A stretch of DNA of 64,000 bases from Micromonospora echinaurantiaca (GTDB lineage Bacteria; Actinomycetota; Actinomycetes; Mycobacteriales; Micromonosporaceae). A program made the position numbers and the translations under genes. Where the stretch lies: contig NZ_LT607750.1 of assembly GCF_900090235.1 (NCBI RefSeq), positions 2,182,501-2,246,500 on the forward strand. The letters are read 5' to 3'. The notes under the pieces are model-generated. The model worked only from the letters and a program-made list of their open reading frames with translations. It searched no databases and was not told the DNA's origin. This document shows positions 23,718-31,764 of this stretch, one piece after another. The stretch's first letter is position 1. Each line of letters starts with the position of its first letter.

Positions 23718-24146
23718 TCAGCCGGTCGTGCGGGCGCCGCGCCGGGTGCCGTACGACTCCATCGTGGTCTTCCTGGTCGTCGTCTTCTTCGCCGGCGCCG
23801 TCGTCGTCGCGCGGGACCGGCTCGCCGCGGCCTTCTTCGCCGGCGCCTTCTTCGCCGCCGCCTTGGTGCCGGGCGCCTTCGCCGGCGCCGTCGTGCCGGG
23901 CGCCTTCGCGGCGGTCGCCGACACCCGGGGTCGCCGGGTGGGGGCGGCCGTGGCCGAGGTGTCCTTCTTCCGCGCCGCGCGGGCCGTGGTCGGCGTGGGC
24001 TTCTCGCCGGGTGTCTTGGCCGCGCTCGTCCCGGTCGCCCGCTTCGTGGCCGCCGCGACCTTCTTCGCCGCCGCCTTCCGGTTCAGCGGGCCCCCGTGGG
24101 GCCCGCCGGTCGCCCTGCTGGTACCACCGGTGGATCTGGCCGCCAT
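23718..24146 (-). CDS. Histone H1-like Lys/Ala-rich protein
   Basis: This 142-residue, very basic low-complexity protein reads KAAAKKVAAATKRATGTSAA, KAAAKKAPAKKAAASRS and similar repeats of K-A-A-K and A-P-A-K. Pro/Thr and Arg-rich spacers resemble eukaryotic H1 tails and the C-terminus of actinobacterial HupB. There is no HU fold, so it is a stand-alone tail. A nucleic-acid-condensing role is inferred from composition. The minus-strand reading is preferred because Lys codons (AAG) are frequent there and the frame has a clean start and stop. Confidence 0.65.
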   Translation of the reverse strand: MAARSTGGTSRATGGPHGGPLNRKAAAKKVAAATKRATGTSAAKTPGEKPTPTTARAARKKDTSATAAPTRRPRVSATAAKAPGTTAPAKAPGTKAAAKKAPAKKAAASRSRATTTAPAKKTTTRKTTMESYGTRRGARTTG

Positions 24147-24548
24147 CGTCCCTCCTCACGGATCCGCCCTGCCCGCCGTCGCTGGCGGGACGGGTGCTGA
24201 CCGGCCGGCGCGGGCCGACGACCCGCCCGGCGCGACGGTCTTCCCGAGGCCCCAGCCGCCAAACGCCGGCCGGCGCTCGGGCGTCCGGCTTACTCGGACG
24301 GTACGCCCGGGCCTTCCACGAGGAGTACGGCTCGTCGTTCTCCCGGGTCGGCGGTCTGTTCACCGGAGCGGAGGGCCGCAAGAACGCGGCCGAGGCGGAA
24401 CTGTTCGGCAGGGTGGCCGAGGTCTCCCGGCTGGCCGGGCCCGATTGGACCAGGAAACGGGACGCGGATCGGCACTGCCGGGGAGCCAATCCGGCCGGCA
24501 GGGTGGGGGACGACCGCCGACCCGACCGGAAGGACCGGAACACCCACC
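24147..24548. other. 402-bp gap with a decayed coding segment
   Basis: Between the H1-like gene and the thioredoxin-fold gene, the plus strand from about 24285 to 24470 reads like protein with strong third-position GC: LLGRYARAFHEEYGSSFSRV, then LFTGAEGRKNAAEAELFGRV. No ATG, GTG or TTG precedes it in frame at a sensible place. I take it for a remnant of a deleted gene, family unknown. The last 60 bases before 24549 contain GGAAGGACC, a possible ribosome-binding region. Confidence 0.3.
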
Positions 24549-25166
24549 ATGACGACGACCGCCGACATGTGGTTCGACCCGCGCTGCCCGTGGGCCTGGA
24601 ACGCCTCCCGCTGGCTGCTGGAGGTGGAGCAGGTCCGGGCGGTCAGCGTCCGGTTCCACGTGATGAGCCTGTCCGTGCTCAACGAGGGCCGCGACGGGCT
24701 GGAGGAGTGGTACCAGGAGTGGCTCAAGCCGGGGATGGGCCCGGTGCGGGTGGCCATCGCCGCCGAGCAGAAGTACGGCAACGAGGTGCTGCGCGACCTC
24801 TACACGGCGCTCGGCCACCGGATCCACCACGAGCGCGCGCCGATCGGGCCGGAGCTGTACCGGGCGGCGCTGGCGGAGGTGGGACTGGCCGTCGACCTCG
24901 CCGACGCGGCGGAGTCCACCGACCACGACGAGGCGCTGCTGGCCAGCCACCACGCCGGCCTGGCGCCGGTCGGTGAGGACCTCGGCACGCCGACCATCCA
25001 CGTCACCGCTGACGGCCGGCGGACCGCCTTCTTCGGCCCGGTGGTCGCCCCGATCCCGCGGGGTGAGGCGGCCGGCCGGCTCTGGGACGGGGTGCTCGCG
25101 TGCGCCGACACCGACGGGTTCTTCGAACTCAAGCGGGCCCGTACCCGCCCGCCGATCGAGCGCTGA
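24549..25166 (+). CDS. Rv2466c-like DsbA-fold oxidoreductase with altered active site
   Basis: This 205-residue protein is collinear with mycobacterial Rv2466c (mycothiol-dependent nitroreductase): FHVMSLSVLNEGRDGLEEWY, GPVRVAIAAEQKYGNEVL, VGEDLGTPTIHV and FFELKRARTRPP. The thioredoxin-like site is FDPRCPWAWNASRW, with Cys13 kept but the second Cys (normally CPWC) replaced by Ala16. A single-Cys site could still accept mycothiol in a monothiol mechanism. The role is probably mycothiol-linked reduction or disulfide repair in the cytoplasm. Confidence 0.85.
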   Translation: MTTTADMWFDPRCPWAWNASRWLLEVEQVRAVSVRFHVMSLSVLNEGRDGLEEWYQEWLKPGMGPVRVAIAAEQKYGNEVLRDLYTALGHRIHHERAPIGPELYRAALAEVGLAVDLADAAESTDHDEALLASHHAGLAPVGEDLGTPTIHVTADGRRTAFFGPVVAPIPRGEAAGRLWDGVLACADTDGFFELKRARTRPPIER

Positions 25167-25531
25167 CCCCACCCGGCCGCGGTCGCGCTCCCGTGTCCGC
25201 CGCCCGCGTCGGTCTACGCCGATCGACGCCGGGCGGGCCTGCCGATCGCCGCCCGATACGCCTGCCGGTCGCGCTGGGCACGCCCGCCGATCGACGGCGA
25301 CCCGGGCGCGTCGCCGTCGGCGTGTCCCGCGACCGGGGCGGTATCCCCGGGAGGTCTGATACCTGAGAGTCATCATGATGACTCTCAGGTATCGCCGTCG
25401 GAACTGGACGGCACTCGCCGGTGACACCGGCGACCGGCAAGGCGGTGCGGCGTCGCGGCGGACGGTGACGACACGGCGTCCGGGATGGCGCGCTGTCGGC
25501 GTGGCCGGGGGCCGGGGGTGGCGCGGTCGGC
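25167..25531. other. 365-bp gap between convergent genes
   Basis: No coding frame looks real here. The region is GC-rich with short repeats of CCGATCGACGCCG at about 25217-25231 and 25288-25304. It holds the 36-bp palindrome listed separately. Both flanking genes end at this gap, so no promoter is required. Confidence 0.6.
25358..25393. promoter_or_regulatory. Perfect 36-bp palindrome
   Basis: The 18-base arm GATACCTGAGAGTCATCA is followed directly by its exact reverse complement with no loop. The AT content is well above its surroundings. Its shape is that of a high-affinity operator for a dimeric regulator of the TetR/MarR/PadR kind (TGAGAGTC...GACTCTCA core), yet it lies between the ends of convergent genes with no start codon to control. 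It may be the operator of a lost gene or a bidirectional terminator. Confidence 0.7.
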
Positions 25532-26302
25532 TCAGGGGAGGTCGACGGGCAACGGCACCGGGCGCTTGGCGACCCGGTCGTCACCGGAGGACCGGCCGCG
25601 CAGGTGCCGGCCCAGCCAGGGCAGCAGGTGCCGGCGGGCCCACGCCAGCTCGGCGCGGACCACCTCGTGGCGGTGCCGGCGCGGCGCGGCGGCCAGCGGC
25701 AGCGACCAGCCGTCGTCGGCGCCGGGCAGGCCGACGGTGTGCGCCAGCGCCGCGGCGATCCGCTCGTGCCCGGCGCTGTTGGCGTGCAACCGGTCGTCGC
25801 TCCACAGCCGGGGGTCCGAGGCGACCGGGTGGGCGCCGAGGTCCAGCAGAGTTGCCCCGGTACGCGCGGTGGCCGCGCGCAGCGCCGCGTTGAGCGCGAG
25901 CACCCGACCGCGCAGCGGGCGGGCCACCGGCATCACCGGCACCGGGTCGGGCAGCGTGAAGGTCAGCACGGTCGCCCCCTGCCCGACCAGGGCGTGCTGC
26001 ATCGCCTCGACGTCGGCGGCCACCCGGGCGGCGTCGAAGGACGGGCGCAGCACGTCGTTCATGCCGGCCACCACGGTGGCCAGGTCCGGCGCCAGATCGA
26101 GCGCGACCGGCAGCTGCTCGGCCCGGATCCGGGCGGCGGTTCGGCCCCGGATGGCCAGGTTCGCGTACTCCAGCCCGCCCTGGGCGCGGGCCACCGCGAG
26201 GGCGAACCGGTCCGCCCAGCCCCGGTAGCCACCGCCGCCGTCGGGGTCGTCGAGCCCTTCGGTGGTGCTGTCGCCGATCGCCACGTACCGCCGCCACATC
26301 AC
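25532..26302 (-). CDS. SGNH/GDSL-family hydrolase
   Basis: This 256-residue esterase or lipase-like protein has block I YVAIGDSTTEGLDDP with the nucleophile Ser, block II YANLAIRGRT with Gly, and block III VVAGMNDVLRP with Asn. Block V DDRLHANSAGHERIA carries the Asp and His. Substrates of such cytoplasmic SGNH proteins range from acyl esters to acetylated sugars; none can be chosen here. The GTG at 26302 lies 7 bases after a TACCCT -10 box on the minus strand, so the transcript is probably leaderless. An adjacent ATG three bases later is the alternative start. Confidence 0.85.
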   Translation of the reverse strand: MMWRRYVAIGDSTTEGLDDPDGGGGYRGWADRFALAVARAQGGLEYANLAIRGRTAARIRAEQLPVALDLAPDLATVVAGMNDVLRPSFDAARVAADVEAMQHALVGQGATVLTFTLPDPVPVMPVARPLRGRVLALNAALRAATARTGATLLDLGAHPVASDPRLWSDDRLHANSAGHERIAAALAHTVGLPGADDGWSLPLAAAPRRHRHEVVRAELAWARRHLLPWLGRHLRGRSSGDDRVAKRPVPLPVDLP

Positions 26303-26403
26303 GGCGCCGAGGGTAGCGAAACGGGGCAGGGCCGGGCCCGCCGTGGTCGCCGGCAGGATCCGCGGGACAGCGACGGGCGACGATGGGCCGGTAGACTCGG
26401 CCG

Positions 26404-27114
26404 ATGGCGCGATCTGCCGCGATTCCGCTCGCCCCGGGGGTCTGGCGCATCCCCACCGTCGGCCGCGCGTTCATCAACTCCTACGCCCTGGCCGACGACG
26501 ACGGCAGCGTCACGCTCGTCGACTGTGGGGTGAAGCGGGCGCCGGCCCGGATCGTGCGCGGGTTGGCCGCGATCGGCCGGACACCGGCCGACGTCACCCG
26601 GATCGTGCTGACCCACGCCCACCCCGACCACGCCGGCGGGGCCGCCGAGGTGGCTCGCCGCACCGGCGCCCCGGTCGCCGTGCACGCCGCCGACGCGGGC
26701 TACGCCGAGGCGGGCCAGGCCCCGCCCCGGGACCCGGCGGTCACCGGGGCGCGGCTCTTCGCCCGGCTCCCCGGCGGCCGCTTCCCGGCCGTCGGCGTGG
26801 CGCAGCAACTCGCCGACGGCGACGTGCTGCCGGTCGGCGGCGGCCTGCGGGTGGTGCACACCCCCGGCCACTCGCCGGGGCACGTCTCGCTGCTGCACGA
26901 GCCGACCCGGGTGCTGATCACCGGCGACGCGCTGTTCAACGTCGCCGGCGTCCGCTGGCCGGTCAAGCTCTTCTGCACCGACTTCCGGATGACCCAGCGG
27001 ACCGCGCACGTGCTCGGCGAGCTCGACTACGACGTGGCCGCCTTCACCCACGGCCCGGAGATCACCGACAACGCCCGCGAACGCGTCCGCGCCTTCCTCA
27101 CCCGGCTCCGCTGA
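26404..27114 (+). CDS. MBL-fold metallo-hydrolase
   Basis: This 236-residue protein contains the metal motif THAHPDHAGG, a further His in VVHTPGHSPGHVSLLH, Asp in TGDALFN and a C-terminal THGPEI His. That is the full metal set of the metallo-beta-lactamase/glyoxalase II fold. Substrate unknown; the group includes lactonases and thioester hydrolases. The ATG lies six bases after TAGACT (26392-26397), indicating leaderless expression. It diverges from the SGNH gene, 101 bases apart. Confidence 0.85.
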   Translation: MARSAAIPLAPGVWRIPTVGRAFINSYALADDDGSVTLVDCGVKRAPARIVRGLAAIGRTPADVTRIVLTHAHPDHAGGAAEVARRTGAPVAVHAADAGYAEAGQAPPRDPAVTGARLFARLPGGRFPAVGVAQQLADGDVLPVGGGLRVVHTPGHSPGHVSLLHEPTRVLITGDALFNVAGVRWPVKLFCTDFRMTQRTAHVLGELDYDVAAFTHGPEITDNARERVRAFLTRLR

Positions 27115-27126
27115 GCGCGCCGCGGC

Positions 27127-28260
27127 TCAGAGCCAGCCGGAGCGGCGGAACAGGCGGTGCAGGATGAACGCGACCGCCGCCATCAGACCGAGTGCCGCGA
27201 AATAGCCGTAGCGCCAGCCCAGCTCCGGCATGTTGGTGAAGTTCATGCCGTAGATGCCGGCGATGCCGGTCTGGGTGGCGGCGATGGCGGCCCACGCCGC
27301 GATCTTGCGCATGTCGTTGTTCTGCTCCACGGTCAACTGGGTCAGCCGGGACTGCACGATCGAGGTGAGCAGGTCGTCGTAGGCGGCGACCCGGTCCACG
27401 GCCCGGGCCAGCCGGCCGTCCACGTCGGCGAACCACCGGTGCAGCCCGCGCGGCAGGCCGTCCGGCCGCGGTTCCAGCAGCAGCGAGCGCAGCGGCGCCT
27501 GCAACGGCAGCACCGCCCGCTTGAACTCCACCACCTCCCGCTTGAGCTGGTAGAGCTGCTGGATATCGGCGGACCGGTCCCGGGCGAAGACGTGCTCCTC
27601 GGCCCGCTCCAGGTCCCGCTCGACGTGCCCGGCCACCTCCAGGTAGAGGTCCACCATGCGCGAGCAGACCGCGTACGCCACCGCCCACGGCCCCTCGGCC
27701 AGCACCGCCGGCCGGCCCTGGATCTCCTCGCGTACCGGGGTCAGCGCACCGGAGGCGCCGTGCCGGACGGTGATGACGAACCGGTCGCCGAGGAAGACCA
27801 TGACGTCGCCGGTGTCGATCACCTCGGAGGTGTCGGTCAGCTCGTGCTGCCCGACGTAGCCGGCGGTGCGCAGCACCAGCAGGGTGACGTCGCCGTGCCG
27901 CTGCACGGTGGGCCGGTGACCGTCGGCGAGCGCCTGGGCGACGGCGAACTCGTCCAGGCCGAACGTGCGGCCGACGGCCGCCATCACCGCCGCGCCGGGG
28001 TCGTGCAGGCCGAGCCAGACGAAGGCGTTACGGCCGCGCCGGGCCCCGGCGTACGCGTCGGCGTAGTGCGGTCGGCCCGGTTCGCGGCGGCCGTTGACGT
28101 AGACCGCGCAGTCCACCACCGCGTCCGGGTTGATCCGCCGGCGGGGTGCCGGGACGGCCGCGGGGGCGGGCCGGCCGAGCAGCCGGGTGACCAGTTTCGT
28201 CAGCCGCACCCGGGGCCGTACGGGTTGCTGCTCCACGTCCACCTCCGCGTCGCCGGGCAC
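27127..28260 (-). CDS. corA: CorA-family magnesium/cobalt transporter
   Basis: This 377-residue protein has an N-terminal cytoplasmic alpha/beta domain (about 45-200), long helices (for example HVERDLERAEEHVFARDRSA) and two C-terminal membrane helices. The pore signature YGMNFTNMPEL lies between the helices, as in all CorA channels. The last residues are basic (LFRRSGWL). It conducts Mg2+ into the cell as a pentamer. A poorly conserved Arg-rich N-terminus of about 40 residues precedes the domain. The gene converges on the MBL-fold gene with a 12-base gap. Confidence 0.9.
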   Translation of the reverse strand: MPGDAEVDVEQQPVRPRVRLTKLVTRLLGRPAPAAVPAPRRRINPDAVVDCAVYVNGRREPGRPHYADAYAGARRGRNAFVWLGLHDPGAAVMAAVGRTFGLDEFAVAQALADGHRPTVQRHGDVTLLVLRTAGYVGQHELTDTSEVIDTGDVMVFLGDRFVITVRHGASGALTPVREEIQGRPAVLAEGPWAVAYAVCSRMVDLYLEVAGHVERDLERAEEHVFARDRSADIQQLYQLKREVVEFKRAVLPLQAPLRSLLLEPRPDGLPRGLHRWFADVDGRLARAVDRVAAYDDLLTSIVQSRLTQLTVEQNNDMRKIAAWAAIAATQTGIAGIYGMNFTNMPELGWRYGYFAALGLMAAVAFILHRLFRRSGWL

Positions 28261-28321
28261 TGACCCGACACCGTACGCGGATCATGGCCGGTGTCGTGTC
28301 CGGCCGCCGACCGTCGGCGGG

Positions 28322-28942
28322 TCAACCCGTCCGGGTGGCGAAGACGACGACGTTGTCGACGTAGTTACCGCTGCGCTCGTCGAACCGGCCGCCGCAGGTG
28401 ACCAGGCGCAGGCCGGCGGCCGGGTTCGGGCCGTAGACGAGTTCGGCGGGGAACCGGTCCTTCGGGTACGCCGCCACACCGTCCACGGTGAACGTCGCCA
28501 CGCCGGCGTCGGCGCGGGTGACCCGAACCTCGTCGCCGCGGCGCAGCCGGCCCAGGTCGAAGAAGACGGCCGGGCCGGTGGGGGCGTCCACGTGCCCGAC
28601 GATCACCGCGTTGCCGGTCTCGCCGGGGCTGACGCCGAGGGAGTACCAGCCGGTCAGGCCGGGCCGGTCCAGGGGCGGCACCTCCAGGACCCCGGCCGCG
28701 TCGGCCGCGACGGGCACCACCTCCGCGCGTACGCCGATGGCCGGGACCTCGACCCGGACGGGGTCGGCGCGGGGCAGCGGCGGCAGGGTGGGCGCGGGCC
28801 GGGGGGTGACCGGCGCCTCGGCGGCGTCCGGCCGTGGTGGTCGGGTCGGCGCGGCGGTCAGCCCGGACGCGATCAGCCCGAGCCCGGCCGTGCCGAGCAG
28901 CCCCACCGCCGCGACGGCCGCACCCGGCCCGCGCCACCACAC
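28322..28942 (-). CDS. Class F sortase
   Basis: This 206-residue protein has one N-terminal membrane helix (AAVAAVGLLGTAGLGLIASG), a Pro-rich linker and the sortase beta-barrel. The catalytic His is in VIVGHVDAPTG, Cys in LRLVTCGG and Arg in FDERSGNYVDN, complete for class F. It should cleave and attach surface proteins in the cell envelope. The start is GTG at 28942, chosen for GGAGGT six bases upstream; the longer frame to 28999 would read through a terminator hairpin. The neighbouring gene encodes a small secreted surface protein. Confidence 0.88.
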   Translation of the reverse strand: MWWRGPGAAVAAVGLLGTAGLGLIASGLTAAPTRPPRPDAAEAPVTPRPAPTLPPLPRADPVRVEVPAIGVRAEVVPVAADAAGVLEVPPLDRPGLTGWYSLGVSPGETGNAVIVGHVDAPTGPAVFFDLGRLRRGDEVRVTRADAGVATFTVDGVAAYPKDRFPAELVYGPNPAAGLRLVTCGGRFDERSGNYVDNVVVFATRTG

Positions 28943-28969
28943 GTCAGCACCTCCGGGCACGCTCGGTCC

Positions 28970-29001
28970 GGGTGCCCGCGCCGGCGTCGGCGCGGGCACC
29001 C
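28970..29001 (-). terminator. Strong hairpin between surface-protein and sortase genes
   Basis: GGGTGCCCGCGCC (28970-28982) and GGCGCGGGCACCC (28989-29001) make a perfect 13-bp stem with a 6-base loop. It lies just past the stop of the minus-strand surface protein and before the sortase ribosome-binding site, so it likely keeps most transcripts from entering the sortase gene. Confidence 0.8.
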
Positions 29002-29027
29002 GTTTCAGGGATGGTGTGTCGGTCGGG

Positions 29028-29513
29028 TCAGGCGGCGCCGGCAGGGTGTCGCCGGCGGCGGGCCAGGATGAGAGCGCCGCCCACGGCGGTGCCGAGCAGC
29101 GTGGCGCCGGCGGCGAGCGAACCGGTGCCGTCCGTTCCGTCGCCGCCTCCGGCGGGTGCGCCGCCGATCGGCGTGACGGTGAAGGTGGCGCTGCCGGCCG
29201 AGCTGCCGTCGCCGCAGGTGGCGGTGACCGTGTAGGTCCCCAGGGTGAACCCGGCGGTGAAGAGTTCGGCGCTCAGCCCGCCGCCGGCCGCGGCGGTGGT
29301 GGACCGGACGTTGATGTCACGGTTGGGACCGGTGACGCGGAAGATCGCGTCGCCGGACTTCGGATTGCAGGTCGTCGCGGTGAGCACGACGGTCCCGCCG
29401 ACCGGGGTGCTGGCCGGTGACACGATGGTCTCGGCCAGCGCGGCGCCCGGGAGCAGCAGCGTGCCGAGACCCACGCCCACCGCCGCCGATACGAGAACTG
29501 TCTTAGCCTTCAT
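29028..29513 (-). CDS. Secreted Ig-like surface protein with C-terminal membrane anchor
   Basis: This 161-residue protein has a signal peptide ending ALA at about residue 27 and a beta-sandwich domain of about 85 residues with Cys pairs (TTCNP and TATCG). A Gly/Asp/Thr linker leads to a C-terminal helix (AAGATLLGTAVGGALILA) and the tail RRRRHPAGAA. This is the layout of a sortase substrate, and a class F sortase follows. However, no LPxTG or LAxTG motif precedes the helix; the sequence there is DGTDGTGSLAAG. It may be sorted by an unusual signal or simply be membrane-anchored. Function unknown. Confidence 0.75.
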   Translation of the reverse strand: MKAKTVLVSAAVGVGLGTLLLPGAALAETIVSPASTPVGGTVVLTATTCNPKSGDAIFRVTGPNRDINVRSTTAAAGGGLSAELFTAGFTLGTYTVTATCGDGSSAGSATFTVTPIGGAPAGGGDGTDGTGSLAAGATLLGTAVGGALILARRRRHPAGAA

Positions 29514-29761
29514 ACGCGTCTTCCCTCACATTTCGTCCGCTGACTGCGTGGGACGTCGTTCGGGTGGCCAACTCCGTGACTAGCACCGGTGTGCCCAACA
29601 CTAGGAGGGTTGGGCCCTCGATCCGGTGAAAATGAGAAATCTTCGTTGCCGTCACGTGTCCACCCGGCGGCGGCCGAAGCCGCAGGTGGGAGGCGATACG
29701 CGGGACGCGAGCCCCGCGAGGAAAGCCGCCGTTGCGCACTCTCCGCGGCGTACGTTCCGCC

Positions 29762-30439
29762 TCAGCCGGGACCCCGCCGCCCCGGGCGGACGATCCCGGT
29801 CTCGTAGCAGAGCACCACGGCCTGCACCCGGTCGCGCAGCCCCAGCTTGGCCAGGATCCGCTTGACGTGGGTCTTCACGGTCGACTCCTCGATCACCAGC
29901 TCGGCGGCGATCTCGGTGTTGGACAGCCCTCGGGCCACTCGTTCCAGCACGTCCCGCTCGCGCGGGGTCAGCTCCGCCAGCCGCCGGCGCAGCGCCGGAT
30001 CGACCGGCTCGTCGTGGTCGACCATCCGGCTGATCACCGTACGGGTCACCGCGGGGGAGAGCAGCGCCTCGCCGCCGGCCACGGTGTGGATCCCGGCGAT
30101 CAGCTGCTCCGGCCGGGTGCGTTTGAGCACGAACCCGGACGCCCCGGCACGCAGCGCGCCGAAGACGTAGTCCTCGTCCTCGAAGGTGGTCAGCACCAGC
30201 ACCCGGGCCCGGCCGCCCGCGGCCACGATCTCCCGGGTCGCGCTCACCCCGTCCAGCCGGGGCATCCGCACGTCCATCAGCACCACGTCCGGGTCGAGCG
30301 CCCGGCTGCGCTCGACCGCCTGCCGCCCGTCGGCGGCCTCGCCGACCACCTCGATGCGGTCGTCGACCGACAGCACCGCGCGCAGGCCGGCGCGCATCAG
30401 GTCGTCGTCGTCGACCAGCAGCAGCCGCAGCGCACTCAT
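29762..30439 (-). CDS. NarL/FixJ-type response regulator
   Basis: This 225-residue regulator has a receiver domain with VDDDD acidic pocket, phospho-acceptor Asp56 in VVLMDVRMP and Lys in GFVLKRT. The LuxR-type HTH is LTPRERDVLERVARGLSNTE followed by IAAELVIEESTVKTHVKRIL. It is activated by the kinase encoded immediately upstream, with which it overlaps by four bases. Target genes are unknown. The divergent MMPL exporter beyond the kinase is a candidate. Confidence 0.93.
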   Translation of the reverse strand: MSALRLLLVDDDDLMRAGLRAVLSVDDRIEVVGEAADGRQAVERSRALDPDVVLMDVRMPRLDGVSATREIVAAGGRARVLVLTTFEDEDYVFGALRAGASGFVLKRTRPEQLIAGIHTVAGGEALLSPAVTRTVISRMVDHDEPVDPALRRRLAELTPRERDVLERVARGLSNTEIAAELVIEESTVKTHVKRILAKLGLRDRVQAVVLCYETGIVRPGRRGPG

Positions 30440-31599
30440 CGGCCGACCCCGTCGTACGGCAGACGGGCCCGCAGCCGGAACTCGCCCTGCTCGGCCGCGG
30501 TCTCCAGGGTTCCGCCCAGCATGGTCGCCCGCTCCCGCATGCCCACGATGCCGTGCCGCCGCCCCCGCACGCCGGCGGGCGTCGCCGGGGCGGGGTTGCT
30601 CACCGCGATCTCCACCGCGTCGGCGCGGAAGTCCACGGCGACCCGCGCCGTGCCGCAGCCGTGCCGGGCGGCGTTGGTCAGCGACTCCTGCAGGATCCGG
30701 TAGGCAGCCCAGGAGACGCTGCGGGGCAACGCCCGGTCCGGGCCGTTCAGCTCGGCGTCGATGCGCAGCCCGTCGACCCGGTGCCGGTCCAGCAACTCCT
30801 CCAGCGCCCCCGGGTCGGCCGGTACGGGTTCGGCGTCGTCGTCGCGCAGTGCCCGTACCAGTCGCTCCATCTCGACGATGGTGCTCCGGGCCACCTCCTC
30901 CACGGTGGCGATGGCGCGCAGCGACCGCTGCGGGTCCCGGTCGTGCGTCAGCCGGGCCGCGCCGGCCTGCACCAGGATCACGTTGACCGCGTGGCCGGCG
31001 GAGTCGTGCAACTCCCGGGCGATGCGGGTGCGCTCCTCGGCCACCGCCAGCCGGCGCTCGCGTTCGATCTCCCGGGCGGCGCGGGCGGCCCGCTCCTCCA
31101 GCTCGTCGATCCGCTCCCGGCGTACCCGGGACAGCTCGCCGGCCAGCCAGGCGCCCGCGAACGTCAGCGCCCAGGCGCCGATCCCGGAGACCACCCCGTG
31201 GCCGCGGAAGCCGGCCGCGGCGTACGCCCCGGCGGCCACCGGGACGAACGCCCCGACGGCCAGCCGGGCCGCCCAGCGCCGGCCGCGCCGCGGGTCGCCG
31301 CCGTACACCGCGGCCAGGGTGTAGATCGCGACGGCGCAGCTGAACGGAAAGTCCAGCGGGTAGCGCAGCACGAGCAGGGCGGCGGTGCCGACGGCGGTGC
31401 CGAGGTACGCCACCAGGGGCGCCCGGCGCCGGACCAGCAGCGGCAGACAGGCCGCGGCGACCAGCGCCACGCCGGTGGCGTCCAGGGCGGTCGCGTCCGG
31501 CGACGGCGTGCCGATCCCGTCGAGGACGAGCACCAGCAGCGACGCGGCGAGCACGGACACCGTCACGCCGGCGTCCACCAACTGGTCACGACGGGTCAC
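30436..31599 (-). CDS. NarX/DesK-type sensor histidine kinase
   Basis: This 387-residue kinase has five or six membrane helices in the first 155 residues, then a coiled linker (RVRRERIDELEERAARAARE). The HisKA_3 H-box is ARELHDSAGHAVNVILV, with a HATPase region containing RILQESLTNAARHG and GIVGMRERA. The transmembrane sensor has no extracellular loop of size, so it probably senses membrane or intramembrane signals. It forms a two-component operon with the response regulator. The promoter region (31600-31764) is shared with the divergent MMPL gene. Confidence 0.92.
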   Translation of the reverse strand: MTRRDQLVDAGVTVSVLAASLLVLVLDGIGTPSPDATALDATGVALVAAACLPLLVRRRAPLVAYLGTAVGTAALLVLRYPLDFPFSCAVAIYTLAAVYGGDPRRGRRWAARLAVGAFVPVAAGAYAAAGFRGHGVVSGIGAWALTFAGAWLAGELSRVRRERIDELEERAARAAREIERERRLAVAEERTRIARELHDSAGHAVNVILVQAGAARLTHDRDPQRSLRAIATVEEVARSTIVEMERLVRALRDDDAEPVPADPGALEELLDRHRVDGLRIDAELNGPDRALPRSVSWAAYRILQESLTNAARHGCGTARVAVDFRADAVEIAVSNPAPATPAGVRGRRHGIVGMRERATMLGGTLETAAEQGEFRLRARLPYDGVGR

Positions 31600-31764
31600 G
31601 ACACCGAGGTTAGCGGGGGTGCGGCGGCCCCCGAATCACCCGGCGGGAGCATCCGTCCTCCCTCCCCGGGGGTACGCGGAGATCACCACCCGGGGCGTCG
31701 CCGGGTGCGGCCCGGCGCTCCTAGCGTCGGCGGCACCCGTGCACGTCAGGAGGTCGTCCCCGCG

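Noticed and set aside
30553-31764. Upstream extension of the MMPL protein by about 400 residues
   Set aside because: The extension is antisense to the histidine kinase and lacks MMPL similarity; a good AGGAGG and ATG exist at 31765.
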